DNA of 64,000 bases from Haloferax massiliensis (GCF_001368915.1 NZ_CSTE01000001.1:755884-819883), one strand, 5' to 3'. Positions 24,808 to 33,238 are shown, counted from the first letter of the stretch. Numbers and translations: made by a program. Notes: generated by a model from the sequence alone, not told the origin.

Positions 24808-26811
24808 CTATCCGCGCCGGTTCTCGGCGCGGTGTTCGGAGATTATCTGGTCGACCATCTCTTTTTGCTGTTCTTTCTGTCGTTCTTCCGCCCGCGACTC
24901 CCAATCGGCGATGGCGGATTCGACCTCGGACTCCTTCGCCACGGCGAGTTCGTCTATCTCCCGTATCGTCACGCCGTCGGCGGGTGCGACCGGAATATCG
25001 GCGTCGAACAGCACCTCGTCTGCGACCTCCGAGAGGTTGCCCGACCGGAGGACGACCCGCGGGTCGAACTCGGCGAGTCGCTCGGCGGTCGTCCGCCCCG
25101 CGCCGCTGGCGTCGCGGAGGTAGACCACGTCGCCCGCGGCGATGCCGTACTCCTCGACGGTGTGGTCGAGCGCGCCGTTGGTGAACTGCTCGACGATTTT
25201 GACGGGCACCAAATTCCCGTTCGCGTTCACGTCCGCGAAGTTCGAGTGGTCGAGCTTCCACAGCGACTTCAGTTGGTCGAGCTTGTCGGCGAGCTCCGCC
25301 TTCTCGGATTCGAGCGACTCGACCTTCCGCTCTAACCGGCCGTTCTCGCGTTCGAGCCGGGTGACCTCCCGGCGCTCGCGGGCCTCGCGGCGCTCCTCGC
25401 GGCGGGCGTCGGAGAGTTCCTCCTTGTACTCCTCGATGGTCTCGTCTTTCTCCTCGATGGTCGACTTCAGGTCCTCGACGTGCGATTCGAGGCGCTCGAC
25501 CCGCGACCGCAACTCCCGAATCTCGCGTTCTTCGGGCGTGAGTTCGGGTTCCTCGTGGGCCTCCTCGTCGGCGTCGTCGCCGCCGGATTCGCCCCCGTCG
25601 TCGTCCATCTCGCGGAGGACGGCCTCGACCGACTCCTCGCTGGCGAGGACGCGGGCGATGACCTCCTCTCGGTCCACGTCGGCGGGCACCTTCCGGGAGA
25701 TGCGCTCGAACTGGTCTTCGTGGTCGTCGAAGGCGAATAGCGCCGCCGCGAGGGCGTCGCGCTCGTGGTCGTTGTCGTAGTCGACCTCGCGGGTCCGGTG
25801 GAGCTTCTCGTCCACCGGGATGTCGCTCGCGGGGGCCCAGCCGGCGGCGTCGAAGCTCCGTCGGAACTTCTCGACCGTCTCGGGCATCGGCTGGACGTCG
25901 GCGGCGACGAGACTCGGTCGCCCGCGCTCGATGAGCCACTCGATGACCGCGGCGGTGTCGGCGGTGCGCGTCGAGTGCACGTCGAGGACGCGCCCGTCGA
26001 AGCCGACGACGGCGACGGCGGTGGTCGTGCCGGGGTCGATGCCGACGATGACGCGGTCGCGGCGCTTCACGAGCGGTTCGAACTCGATGCCGTCGCGGCG
26101 CTCGCGCTCGATTTCGACGCGGGTGTCGCCCGAGCGGTGGGTGGACACGGGGATGTCCTCGGGCCGCGCCTCGACGGTGAAAAGCGCCTGCGAGTAGCCG
26201 CCGTACTTCTCGGTCACGTCCCGCTCGTAGTCGAGGTTGGCCTCCTTCAGCGCGGACTCGACCTCGCGGGCCTGCTGTTTGACCGACCCGTGGATGCGGC
26301 GCGTGTAGCGGTCCTGACTCCACCCGCCCTTGCCGGTCGAGCGCCCGCGAGAGACCTTCACGGTCGTCGTGTTCTCGAAGGCGGCGACCTCGTAGCCGAC
26401 GTTGCCGAGGGCGAGGCGCGCCGCGGCCTCGGCCTCCTTCATCGGGTCTTTGCCGTAGGGGACGCCGTGGCGCGAGGCGACCCGAGACAGGGGTTCCGGG
26501 CGTTCTGCGCCGGTCACTTGCACCAACTGCGTCCCGTGGGGAAGCCACCGCAGGAAGCGGACCAAATCGTCCTTGTCGGTCGCCAACTCGTACATGTTGT
26601 CCGTGGCGACGACGCGCGGTTCGTCGCGCTCGATGAGTCGGCGTAACTTGCGGAAGGAGACCACGTCTCGTTCGATTCGGACCTCGTCTGACTCGGTGTC
26701 TCGGGTGTCCAACACGACCAGCGCGTACGACGGCGAGTCGCCGCGGATATCGCCGCTCTGGATGTCGACGCCGAAGACGACCGAGTCGAGCGCACTCGTC
26801 CGGTCGTTCAC
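24808..26811 (-). CDS. DUF460 protein with RNase H-like domains and coiled coil
   Basis: A 667-residue protein. The N-terminal region (VVFGVDIQSGDIRG, SYALVVLD) and a central RIVGIDPGTTTAVAV-like motif (VIVGIDPGTTTAVAVV, near residue 258) are RNase-H/RuvC-like folds. A long charged coiled coil follows (about 430-540), then a mixed C-terminal domain. DUF460 is archaeal and uncharacterised. The GTG at 26811 is chosen as start because a TATA box (26833-26845) sits about 27 bases upstream, implying a leaderless mRNA; longer frames would contain this box. Confidence 0.8.
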   Translation of the reverse strand: MNDRTSALDSVVFGVDIQSGDIRGDSPSYALVVLDTRDTESDEVRIERDVVSFRKLRRLIERDEPRVVATDNMYELATDKDDLVRFLRWLPHGTQLVQVTGAERPEPLSRVASRHGVPYGKDPMKEAEAAARLALGNVGYEVAAFENTTTVKVSRGRSTGKGGWSQDRYTRRIHGSVKQQAREVESALKEANLDYERDVTEKYGGYSQALFTVEARPEDIPVSTHRSGDTRVEIERERRDGIEFEPLVKRRDRVIVGIDPGTTTAVAVVGFDGRVLDVHSTRTADTAAVIEWLIERGRPSLVAADVQPMPETVEKFRRSFDAAGWAPASDIPVDEKLHRTREVDYDNDHERDALAAALFAFDDHEDQFERISRKVPADVDREEVIARVLASEESVEAVLREMDDDGGESGGDDADEEAHEEPELTPEEREIRELRSRVERLESHVEDLKSTIEEKDETIEEYKEELSDARREERREARERREVTRLERENGRLERKVESLESEKAELADKLDQLKSLWKLDHSNFADVNANGNLVPVKIVEQFTNGALDHTVEEYGIAAGDVVYLRDASGAGRTTAERLAEFDPRVVLRSGNLSEVADEVLFDADIPVAPADGVTIREIDELAVAKESEVESAIADWESRAEERQKEQQKEMVDQIISEHRAENRRG

Positions 26812-26832
26812 GACGGCGACTAGGGCCGCGCC

Positions 26833-26845
26833 GGATATATACTCC
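26833..26845 (-). promoter_or_regulatory. TATA box of the DUF460 gene
   Basis: GGAGTATATATCC on the minus strand is centred about 28 bases upstream of the GTG at 26811. This fixes the start codon choice and predicts a leaderless transcript. Confidence 0.65.
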
Positions 26846-26965
26846 ACGCCGGTGACCGGTCTCGACTCGGTCGGGTGTCGCGTTTGCGCGACGCCCGTCC
26901 GTCGAGTCCAGAGAACCCCCGACTTACACGAAACAAACAAGTCTCGGCTATTTGAAAGTAGAGTG

Positions 26966-27970
26966 ATGAGTTCTGATATCCCCGACCCGCCGTCGGTGAC
27001 CTCCCGGTCGCTGACGCGCATCGCCCTCATCGGTGTCGTCGCCCTCCTCCTTATCGCCGCCCCCATCGCCGGGCTCCTCGCGTGGGAACCCGTCGAAGAG
27101 GGGAACGTCAAGGTCGTCAAGAAGTGGGGCGCGACCACCGGCACCGTCTTCGAACCCGGCGCGCACTTCGTCAACCCCGTCTCGCAGTCGACCTCGTCGC
27201 TGTCGGTGCGACCGCAGTCGTACACGATGTCGTCGTCGACGAGCGAAGGCGACAGGCGCGGCGACGACGCCATCACCGTCCTGACCGAAGACGGACTTCG
27301 AACGGACATCGACGTGACCGTCCGCTACCGCATCGACGCCGGGCAGGCGGTCGAGTTCTACCGTAACTACCGGACGCTCGCCACCGCCGAGGAGCGCCTG
27401 ATTCGCCCGTCGATTCGGTCCGTGCTCCGGACCGAGGCCGGTCGACTGCCCGTCACCGTCATCTACACCGGCGAGGGGCAGACCCAGCTGAAGGCCGCCG
27501 CCGAGAAGGAACTCGCCGAGGAGTTCGCCGACGACGGTCTCATCCTCGAAGCGGTGCAGGTCCGCAACGTCGAACTCCCCGCCGAGTACGCCCAGGCAGT
27601 CGAACAGAAGGAAATCACCGAACAGCGCCGCCAGCAGAAGCAGGACGAACTCGCCGTCGAGGAACTCGAAGCCGAGCGCAAGCGCATCGAGGCGCAGGGG
27701 CAGGCCGACGCCAACCGCATCATCGCCGAGTCGCTGTCCGACGAGGTGCTGGCCCAGAAGTACATCGAGAAACTCGACGAGACGGACACCGTCTACATCC
27801 CGGTCGGCGACGGCGGCTACCCGCAGTTCGTCCGGTCGCTCGATAACGACGGTTCGTCGTCGGATTCGTCCTCGTCGTCCACCGGCTCGTCGTCGGACGC
27901 TCGCTCGGCGTCGTCCAGTTCGTCGGGGTCGTCGTCCTCGTCCGGCTCCGAAAACGAGACGAGCAACTGA
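26966..27970 (+). CDS. SPFH (stomatin/prohibitin-like) membrane protein
   Basis: A 334-residue protein with one N-terminal membrane anchor (about residues 18-40) and an SPFH/Band-7 domain (about 45-225, with DGLRTDIDVTVRYRID and the YIRPSIRS-like LIRPSIRSVLR). A charged helical stalk follows (EQRRQQKQDELAVEELEAERKR), then an extraordinarily Ser-rich tail from about residue 292. Such proteins form membrane-attached oligomers that organise membrane domains or regulate proteases. It is co-oriented with the next gene, 8 bases away. Confidence 0.87.
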   Translation: MSSDIPDPPSVTSRSLTRIALIGVVALLLIAAPIAGLLAWEPVEEGNVKVVKKWGATTGTVFEPGAHFVNPVSQSTSSLSVRPQSYTMSSSTSEGDRRGDDAITVLTEDGLRTDIDVTVRYRIDAGQAVEFYRNYRTLATAEERLIRPSIRSVLRTEAGRLPVTVIYTGEGQTQLKAAAEKELAEEFADDGLILEAVQVRNVELPAEYAQAVEQKEITEQRRQQKQDELAVEELEAERKRIEAQGQADANRIIAESLSDEVLAQKYIEKLDETDTVYIPVGDGGYPQFVRSLDNDGSSSDSSSSSTGSSSDARSASSSSSGSSSSSGSENETSN

Positions 27971-27978
27971 CGCCGTCG

Positions 27979-28323
27979 ATGCGTCTCCTCCGTGAACTGG
28001 CCGCCGCGGTCGTGTTACTCGTCATCGTCGGCGTCCTCGCGCGCTCCGGCGTCGGTCGGTTCGTCCTACCGGTCGTCGGGCTCGCGGTCGCCGCGGCGCT
28101 CGTGGCGCTCCTGTCCAAACGGCCGGCGTACTCGCGGACGGCGGTCGGTCCGCGGACGAGAATCATCGAGTCGGCCGTCGAGTCGGCCGACGCCGCCTGC
28201 GTCGAGTGCGGGTCGCCCGCGACGACGCGCCGGCGCTACGTCCGCGAGTGGGTCGTCCTCGGAGTCCCCGTCGTCCTCCTCGACGACGGCGAGAACCCGG
28301 TCTGCGACGCCCACCGCGACTGA
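27979..28323 (+). CDS. Membrane protein with Cys-containing cytosolic tail
   Basis: A 114-residue protein with two hydrophobic segments (about residues 8-24 and 28-46) and a soluble tail containing ACVECGSPATTRRRY and NPVCDAHRD. The Cys/His pattern could bind zinc. It follows the SPFH gene by 8 bases, so the two are probably co-transcribed. No named family recognised. Confidence 0.75.
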   Translation: MRLLRELAAAVVLLVIVGVLARSGVGRFVLPVVGLAVAAALVALLSKRPAYSRTAVGPRTRIIESAVESADAACVECGSPATTRRRYVREWVVLGVPVVLLDDGENPVCDAHRD

Positions 28324-28365
28324 CCCGCCCTCGTTTTTTGGCACGACGGCCCGTTCAGCGGCCGG

Positions 28366-29244
28366 TCAGACGAGTCTCCCCTCCGAGACGAACTCGACGC
28401 GCCCGCCGACGCGGACCGCCACCTCGTCGCCCCGGTCCTCGGCTTCGAGGTGGAGGTGCGACGGCCGACCCATCTCGTAGCCCTGCTCGACCGCGACCTC
28501 GATTTCGTCGTCGCCGAAGTAGCGATGGCGGGCGAGGTAGCCGGCGAAACAGCCGTTTGCGCTCCCGGTCGCGGGGTCCTCGGCGACGCCGTGGCCGGGC
28601 GCGTACATCCGCGCCGCGAAGTCGTTCGCGTCGTCGCGGGGGTCCGGGCAGAACAGAAAGAGGTTCTCGACGCCCACGTCGTCGAAGAACGACCGGTACG
28701 CGGGGGTAAACACCTCGCTCCGGGCGAGCGCGTCGCGGTCGCGGAGCGGCACCATCACCGCCGGGAGACCGGTCGAGACGACCTGTATCGGCCAGTCCGA
28801 GTTGAAGTCGGTCGCGTCGAGCGACAGCACCTCCGCGAGCGTCTCGGGGTCGAGTTCTTCGCCGAACGCCGGCGCGTTCTGCGTCATCCAGTACTGCTCG
28901 CTGTCGCTTCCGTCGGACCGGACCTCGACCGAAATCGGACCGACGCCGAGGTTCAGCGTCACCTCGTCGCCCGCGCCGAAGTGCTCGCGGAGGACGGCGG
29001 CCGTCCCGAGCGTCGGGTGTCCGGCGAACGGAATCTCGCCGTCCGGCGTGAAGATGCGAACGTCGTAGCCGTCGTCGGGCGACCCGCCCTCGATGAACGT
29101 CGTCTCCGAGTAGTTCGTCTCGTTGGCGAGCGCGGCCATCTGGTCGGAACTGAGCGCGTCCGCGTCCTCGAAGACAGCCAGTTGGTTCCCGGCGTACTTC
29201 GCCGTGGCGAACACGTCGACGGTGTGGAAGGCGTTCTGCGGCAC
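28366..29244 (-). CDS. PhzF-family isomerase/epimerase
   Basis: A 292-residue PhzF/DapF-fold protein. The catalytic Glu is in NETNYSETTFIEG near residue 45, GEIPFAGHPTLGTA follows, and the second substrate loop is DPATGSANGCFAGYL near residue 225. PhzF proteins isomerise small metabolites by proton shuttling; the substrate is unknown outside phenazine makers, and no phenazine genes are nearby. Confidence 0.9.
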   Translation of the reverse strand: MPQNAFHTVDVFATAKYAGNQLAVFEDADALSSDQMAALANETNYSETTFIEGGSPDDGYDVRIFTPDGEIPFAGHPTLGTAAVLREHFGAGDEVTLNLGVGPISVEVRSDGSDSEQYWMTQNAPAFGEELDPETLAEVLSLDATDFNSDWPIQVVSTGLPAVMVPLRDRDALARSEVFTPAYRSFFDDVGVENLFLFCPDPRDDANDFAARMYAPGHGVAEDPATGSANGCFAGYLARHRYFGDDEIEVAVEQGYEMGRPSHLHLEAEDRGDEVAVRVGGRVEFVSEGRLV

Positions 29245-29292
29245 ATCGACGGGTGCGCGCGGGCGGGAGAAAAGCGTACCGCGGCCCGCGGA

Positions 29293-30246
29293 CTACTCGC
29301 CGGTCTCGGCCCCGCCGCCGTCGCTGTCGGCGTACGGGACCTCAAGTTTCTGACCGTCTTCGGCGACGAACGCCTCGCCGTCGTACACCTCGCGGGCCTG
29401 TTCGAGAAGCGGGCCCGGGTCGGCGGCGTACCGGGCGGAGATATGCGTCAGCGCGAACCGCCGAACGTCGGCGTCGCGGGCGACGCGAGCGGCCTCGCGC
29501 GCGGTCGAGTGCGCGGTCTGTTTCGCCCGCTCGGCCTCCTCGTCGGTGAACGTCGCGTCGTGGACGAGCAGGTCGGCGTCGCGGGCGACCTCGACGGTCG
29601 AGTCGAGCGGGCGGGTGTCGCCGGTGTAGACGACGGTTCGACCGGGTCGGGGGTCGCCGACGACCTGCTCGGAGCGCACGACGGTTCCGTCTTCGAGTTC
29701 GACGTCCTCGCCGGCGTGGAGGCGGCCGAACGCCGGGCCGACGGGGACGCCGAGTTCCTCGGCCTTCTCGCGGTCGAACCGGCCGGGGCGGTCGTCCTCG
29801 ACGAGGGCGTAGCCGACCGAGGCGGTCCGGTGTTCGGTGTCGAACGCGCGGACCTCGTAGTCGTCGGCGCGGTAGGCGACGTTGCCGGGGCGGACCTCGT
29901 GGACGGAGACGTGAAAGCCGGGCTGGTAGCCGCCGGCGTGGACGAGCGTTTCGAGGTGGCGTTTGCTCCCCGGCGGGCCGTGGATGGCCAGCGAGGCGTC
30001 GCGGTCGTTGAAGTCGAGCGTCTGAATCAGGCCGGGGATGCCGAGGATGTGGTCGCCGTGGAGGTGGGTGACGAACAGGTGGCTGACGCCGAACCCGGTC
30101 CCGTAGCGCATCATCTGGCGTTGGGTGCCCTCCCCGCAATCGAACAACAGGCGCTCGCCGTCGCGGTTCACGAGGAACGCGCTCGGCGCACGCGCCGTGG
30201 TGGGGACGGCCCCGCCGGTCCCGAGGAAGGTCGCGCGCATGGACAT
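29293..30246 (-). CDS. rnz: Ribonuclease Z (tRNA 3' endonuclease)
   Basis: A 317-residue metallo-beta-lactamase-fold nuclease with the zinc motif HLHGDH at residues 61-66, PGSKRHLETLV, YTGDTRPLD and the late ALTHISARY. It cuts pre-tRNA 3' trailers, which matters here because the nearby tRNA genes lack encoded CCA. MSMRATFLGTGGA at 30246 is taken as start; the ATG at 30240 is equally likely. Confidence 0.94.
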   Translation of the reverse strand: MSMRATFLGTGGAVPTTARAPSAFLVNRDGERLLFDCGEGTQRQMMRYGTGFGVSHLFVTHLHGDHILGIPGLIQTLDFNDRDASLAIHGPPGSKRHLETLVHAGGYQPGFHVSVHEVRPGNVAYRADDYEVRAFDTEHRTASVGYALVEDDRPGRFDREKAEELGVPVGPAFGRLHAGEDVELEDGTVVRSEQVVGDPRPGRTVVYTGDTRPLDSTVEVARDADLLVHDATFTDEEAERAKQTAHSTAREAARVARDADVRRFALTHISARYAADPGPLLEQAREVYDGEAFVAEDGQKLEVPYADSDGGGAETGE

Positions 30247-30382
30247 GCACCACAATGATAGCGGCGGGACTAAACGTGCGTCGAATCCGTCGCGGCCCCG
30301 GGACTCACCGTCCCGGGACGCCGCCCCCGCCCGACGCCCCGGACCGACCGATTCTTACCCGACCGTCTGCTACCGGAGTCCA

Positions 30383-31408
30383 ATGGACGCGCCGCTGTGG
30401 ACCGAGACGCACGCGCCGGGGCTCGACGACCTCCCACAGCCGGAGGTCCGCGACCGCCTCCGACGCGCCGTGGACGAACCGATGAACCTCGTCGTGCAGG
30501 GCCCGCCGGGCGTCGGCAAGACCGCCGCCGTCCGCGCGCTGGCCCGTGAGGCGCATTCGGACCCCGAAAACGACCTCATCGAACTCAACGTCGCGGACTT
30601 CTTCAACCGGACGAAAAAGCAGATTCGCGCCGACCCGCGGTTCGAGCAGTTCCTCGACGGCCGCAGTCGCATGGCGAAACGCGACATGATAAACCGCGTG
30701 CTGAAGGAGTCCGCCAGCTACGCCCCGATGTCCGGCGAGTACAAGACCATCGTCCTCGACAACGCCGAGTCCATCCGCGAGGACTTCCAGCAGGCGCTCC
30801 GCCGCGTGATGGAACAGCACCACCGGACCACGCAGTTCGTCATCACCACGCGCCAGCCCTCGAAGCTCATCCCGCCGATTCGCTCGCGGTGTTTCCCCGT
30901 CCCCATGCCCGCACCCGACGACGCGGCGCTCGAATCCCTCCTCGCGGCCATCCTCGACGCGGAGGGCGTCGACTACGACGACGGCGGCCTCCAGTTCCTC
31001 GCCGACGCCTCCAACGGGAACGTCCGGAAGGCCGTGCTCTCGGCCCAGCGGACGGCCACCGAGGCCGACGAGGTCACCATGTCCACGGTCCACGCCGCCC
31101 TCGGCGACGTGGGCTTCGACGACGAGCTGAAGACGCTCCTCATCAACGCCCGCGAGGGCGATATCAAGGACGCCCGCAAGACGCTCACGACGCTTCTCGA
31201 CGACGAGGGCTACGAGGGACAGGAGCTCCTCCGCGACGTCCTCCGCGTCGCCGACTCGACCCCCGAACGGTTCGCCGACGGCGAACTCGCCCGCCTGCAC
31301 GAACTCGCCGGGCAGGTCGACCTCGACATCTCGACGGGCATCGACGACCGCCTGCACATCACCCACCTCCTCACGAGTTGGGGCGCGGACGTCCGCGGCG
31401 AGGCATAG
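30383..31408 (+). CDS. rfcC: Replication factor C small-subunit homologue with altered Walker B
   Basis: A 341-residue AAA+ clamp-loader subunit. Walker A GPPGVGKT is intact (residues 40-47), and the arginine-finger SRC motif is present (RSRC, 167-170). However, the Walker B DEAD box reads LDNAES at 125-130, so the catalytic Glu is Asn, and the sensor-1 Asn position reads TTR. It probably fills a non-hydrolysing position in the clamp loader that places PCNA (encoded at 49930) on DNA. The pssD gene begins directly at its stop. Confidence 0.92.
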   Translation: MDAPLWTETHAPGLDDLPQPEVRDRLRRAVDEPMNLVVQGPPGVGKTAAVRALAREAHSDPENDLIELNVADFFNRTKKQIRADPRFEQFLDGRSRMAKRDMINRVLKESASYAPMSGEYKTIVLDNAESIREDFQQALRRVMEQHHRTTQFVITTRQPSKLIPPIRSRCFPVPMPAPDDAALESLLAAILDAEGVDYDDGGLQFLADASNGNVRKAVLSAQRTATEADEVTMSTVHAALGDVGFDDELKTLLINAREGDIKDARKTLTTLLDDEGYEGQELLRDVLRVADSTPERFADGELARLHELAGQVDLDISTGIDDRLHITHLLTSWGADVRGEA

Positions 31409-32014
31409 ATGCGGTTCGCACCCGGCTACCGACGGTTCGCGCTCCCCGCCTTCGTCGGCGCGGCGGTCGCGGCGGTCGTCTTCCCGCCCCTCGGGGCCGC
31501 GCTCCTCGCTGTGGGCGCGTTCGTCCTCTGGTTCTTCCGCGACCCCGAGCGCTCGCCACCGGACGAACCGGGCGTCGTCGCCCCCGCCGACGGGCGCGTC
31601 TCAGTGATTCGCGTCGAGGACGGCCGCGTCCGCGTGGGCGTGTTCATGAACGTCACCGACGTGCACGTCAACCGCGCGCCCGTCTCCGGTTCGGTCCGAA
31701 CCGTCACCCACCGCCCCGGCGCGCACAAACCGGCGTTCTCGAAGGACTCGGACCGCAACGAGCGCGTCGATATCGAACTCGACACCGACGCGGGCGACCA
31801 CGAAGTGTCGCTCATCGCTGGCGCGTTCGCCCGCCGGATTCACTCGTACGTCGCCCCCGGCGACGAACTCGTCCGCGGGCAGAAACTCGGCCACATCGAC
31901 TTCGGCTCCCGGGCGGACGTGCTGTTGCCGCCGGAGTACGGCTCCGACGACGTGGTCGTCGAGAAGGGCGAGTCGGTGCGGGCGGGCGAGACGGTGTTGG
32001 CGCGGCGGAATTAA
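31409..32014 (+). CDS. pssD: Archaetidylserine/phosphatidylserine decarboxylase
   Basis: A 201-residue pyruvoyl decarboxylase with an N-terminal hydrophobic hairpin (about residues 10-43), WFFRDPERSPP and VVAPADGRV. The self-cleavage site is FGSRADVLLP (Gly166-Ser167), where Ser becomes the pyruvoyl group. It makes the ethanolamine archaeal lipid. In H. volcanii, PssA/PssD are required for archaeosortase-dependent lipid anchoring and processing of the S-layer glycoprotein. It starts at the base after the rfcC stop. Confidence 0.9.
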   Translation: MRFAPGYRRFALPAFVGAAVAAVVFPPLGAALLAVGAFVLWFFRDPERSPPDEPGVVAPADGRVSVIRVEDGRVRVGVFMNVTDVHVNRAPVSGSVRTVTHRPGAHKPAFSKDSDRNERVDIELDTDAGDHEVSLIAGAFARRIHSYVAPGDELVRGQKLGHIDFGSRADVLLPPEYGSDDVVVEKGESVRAGETVLARRN

Positions 32015-32290
32015 ACTGAATATGCAATAGTAGCGTGTGGTTGTTTCCAATTAATACTGGGAAGATATTAAATAGGGTGAGTAAGTGACATACTGGAATT
32101 TGGCACTTAATATCATAGCAAACATTCACATTCTATTTGACAATGACTCTCGATACGCTTGTACCCAGTAAGTCGGAAAAAGAATCTGAAGATGATGTCC
32201 AGAGAGATGAGGAGCTAGAAGAATCGTTTGCGACAACAATTGAACGTGTATTGGTAGTTGGCGGTACCATTGTTGGTGGGCTCGGTTTTC

Positions 32291-32298
32291 TTTTCTTC
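32291..32298. repeat. Target-site duplication, left copy
   Basis: TTTTCTTC directly before the left inverted repeat, identical to 32749-32756. Eight bases is the duplication length of IS6-family insertion sequences. Confidence 0.88.
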
Positions 32299-32748
32299 GG
32301 CTCTGTTGAAATCCTCAGGGCCTGACAGATGTCGCGTGCTGAATATAGAGGGTGAGTTCAGCAAGACTCTGATGTTCGTTTCACGCGACCAGTGACGAAA
32401 CAGCCGTTAGGTAGGTGTGCATAGTTATCCTCGTGGTTTTCTAGCGTTCACCCGCTTCATCAAGGCGGCGAGAGTTGTACTTTTGAAAGAAATGCAACGA
32501 CAATCCCACAATGATTAGCATGAGGCCGAGTGGGAGCGATATTAGTGCAAGAACCGCTCCGGCGATAGCGATGTAGATGAATTTCATGTGTTAGCAATAT
32601 GACTTCTATTGGGTGATAGCCCTTGTGGGAGTTATAATAAAAATCCCCATACCTAACATCAAGACCAGCAAGGTCGAGTGACCGACTTGCGCGCTCTATT
32701 CAGCACGACCTCAAGAAACTATCAATAACTGAGGATTTCAACAGAGCC
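32299..32748. mobile_element. 450-bp MITE-like element with IS6-type inverted repeats
   Basis: The ends are perfect 20-base inverted repeats (GGCTCTGTTGAAATCCTCAG at 32299-32318 and its complement at 32729-32748). A second inverted match lies inward (GTGCTGAATA near 32337 and its complement near 32696). The GGCTCTGTTGAAA terminus resembles IS6-family ends. A perfect 8-base target duplication flanks it. There is no transposase, so it must have been moved in trans. It carries a 48-codon ORF on the minus strand. Confidence 0.85.
32441..32587 (-). CDS. 48-residue membrane ORF carried by the MITE
   Basis: MKFIYIAIAGAVLALIS continues into LGLMLIIVGLSLHFF, two closely spaced hydrophobic stretches forming a hairpin, then a charged tail (YNSRRLDEAGER). 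The start is ATG at 32585-32587, with AT-rich TTATTATAAC about 40 bases upstream (32630-32639) as a possible promoter. It lies wholly inside the element. No family recognised; it may be a passenger gene or chance. Confidence 0.5.
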   Translation of the reverse strand: MKFIYIAIAGAVLALISLPLGLMLIIVGLSLHFFQKYNSRRLDEAGER

Positions 32749-32756
32749 TTTTCTTC
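32749..32756. repeat. Target-site duplication, right copy
   Basis: TTTTCTTC immediately after the right inverted repeat, matching 32291-32298 exactly. Confidence 0.88.
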
Positions 32757-32905
32757 CCAATTATTCTGGGTCCCCTTGCGATACTCGCTGGTGCTCTTGA
32801 AGCAATACTTTACGACATTCGTCGTGGTGTTGCACTATCGCTCTCGGGTTTGGTGCATTAGTCATCGGCCTCCTTATCGGTTTTATGTCCCAAAATTGGA
32901 CTTAG

Positions 32906-33028
32906 AAATAAATCACACCAAAATTCTATAGACAGATTCAGGACTACGAGTACGTGATGTTGCGCGTCGGCTCGGACGGCGACCTCACGCTTCAGAAGGA
33001 AGAGCTGTCGCGGCCTCGTCCACCACGA
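32906..33028. other. Intergenic stretch at the right edge of the AT-rich island
   Basis: Base composition switches from AT-rich to GC-rich near 32935. From there an open stretch of about 30 codons (IQDYEYVMLRVGSDGDLTLQ on the + strand) has haloarchaeal codon usage but no clear end signals or known match. It may be the remnant of a gene truncated when the island arrived. Confidence 0.4.
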
Positions 33029-33238
33029 CTACCGGAGCGCCTCGACCGCGAGCATCGCCAGCGAGCAGACGAGCGAGAGGACTGCCACCACGAGCGCGAA
33101 CAGGTAGTACGGACTCGACCCGGCCGAATACGACAGGAGCGAAAACAGCAGAAACGACGACCCCATCGCGACGATGACCATCGCTCGCGGGTCGGGGTCG
33201 TACGCCTCGGAGACCGCTTTTCGAACTGTCCGGAACAT
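33029..33238 (-). CDS. Small membrane protein
   Basis: A 69-residue protein MFRTVRKAVSEAYDPDPRAM with two membrane helices (about residues 20-36 and 42-66). The start at 33238 gives a short polar N-terminus followed by the spans; the in-frame extension to 33295 adds basic residues and is rejected. No family recognised. Confidence 0.72.
   Translation of the reverse strand: MFRTVRKAVSEAYDPDPRAMVIVAMGSSFLLFSLLSYSAGSSPYYLFALVVAVLSLVCSLAMLAVEALR

Larger units (their letters stand above)
32143..32905 (+). pseudogene. Small membrane-protein gene split by a MITE-like insertion
   Basis: The 5' part (32143-32298) encodes MTLDTLVPSKSEKESEDD... then a hydrophobic VVGGTIVGGLGFLFF. The 3' part resumes after the insertion at 32749, and removing the element plus one 8-base duplication joins the frame as GLGFLFFPIILGPLAILAG. 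The 3' part then changes frame near 32840-32850, since GALVIGLLIGFMSQNWT and its TAG (32903-32905) are in another frame. As it stands the 5' part would make a 60-residue protein whose last eight residues come from the inserted repeat. Both parts are AT-rich, unlike the neighbours. Confidence 0.8.
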
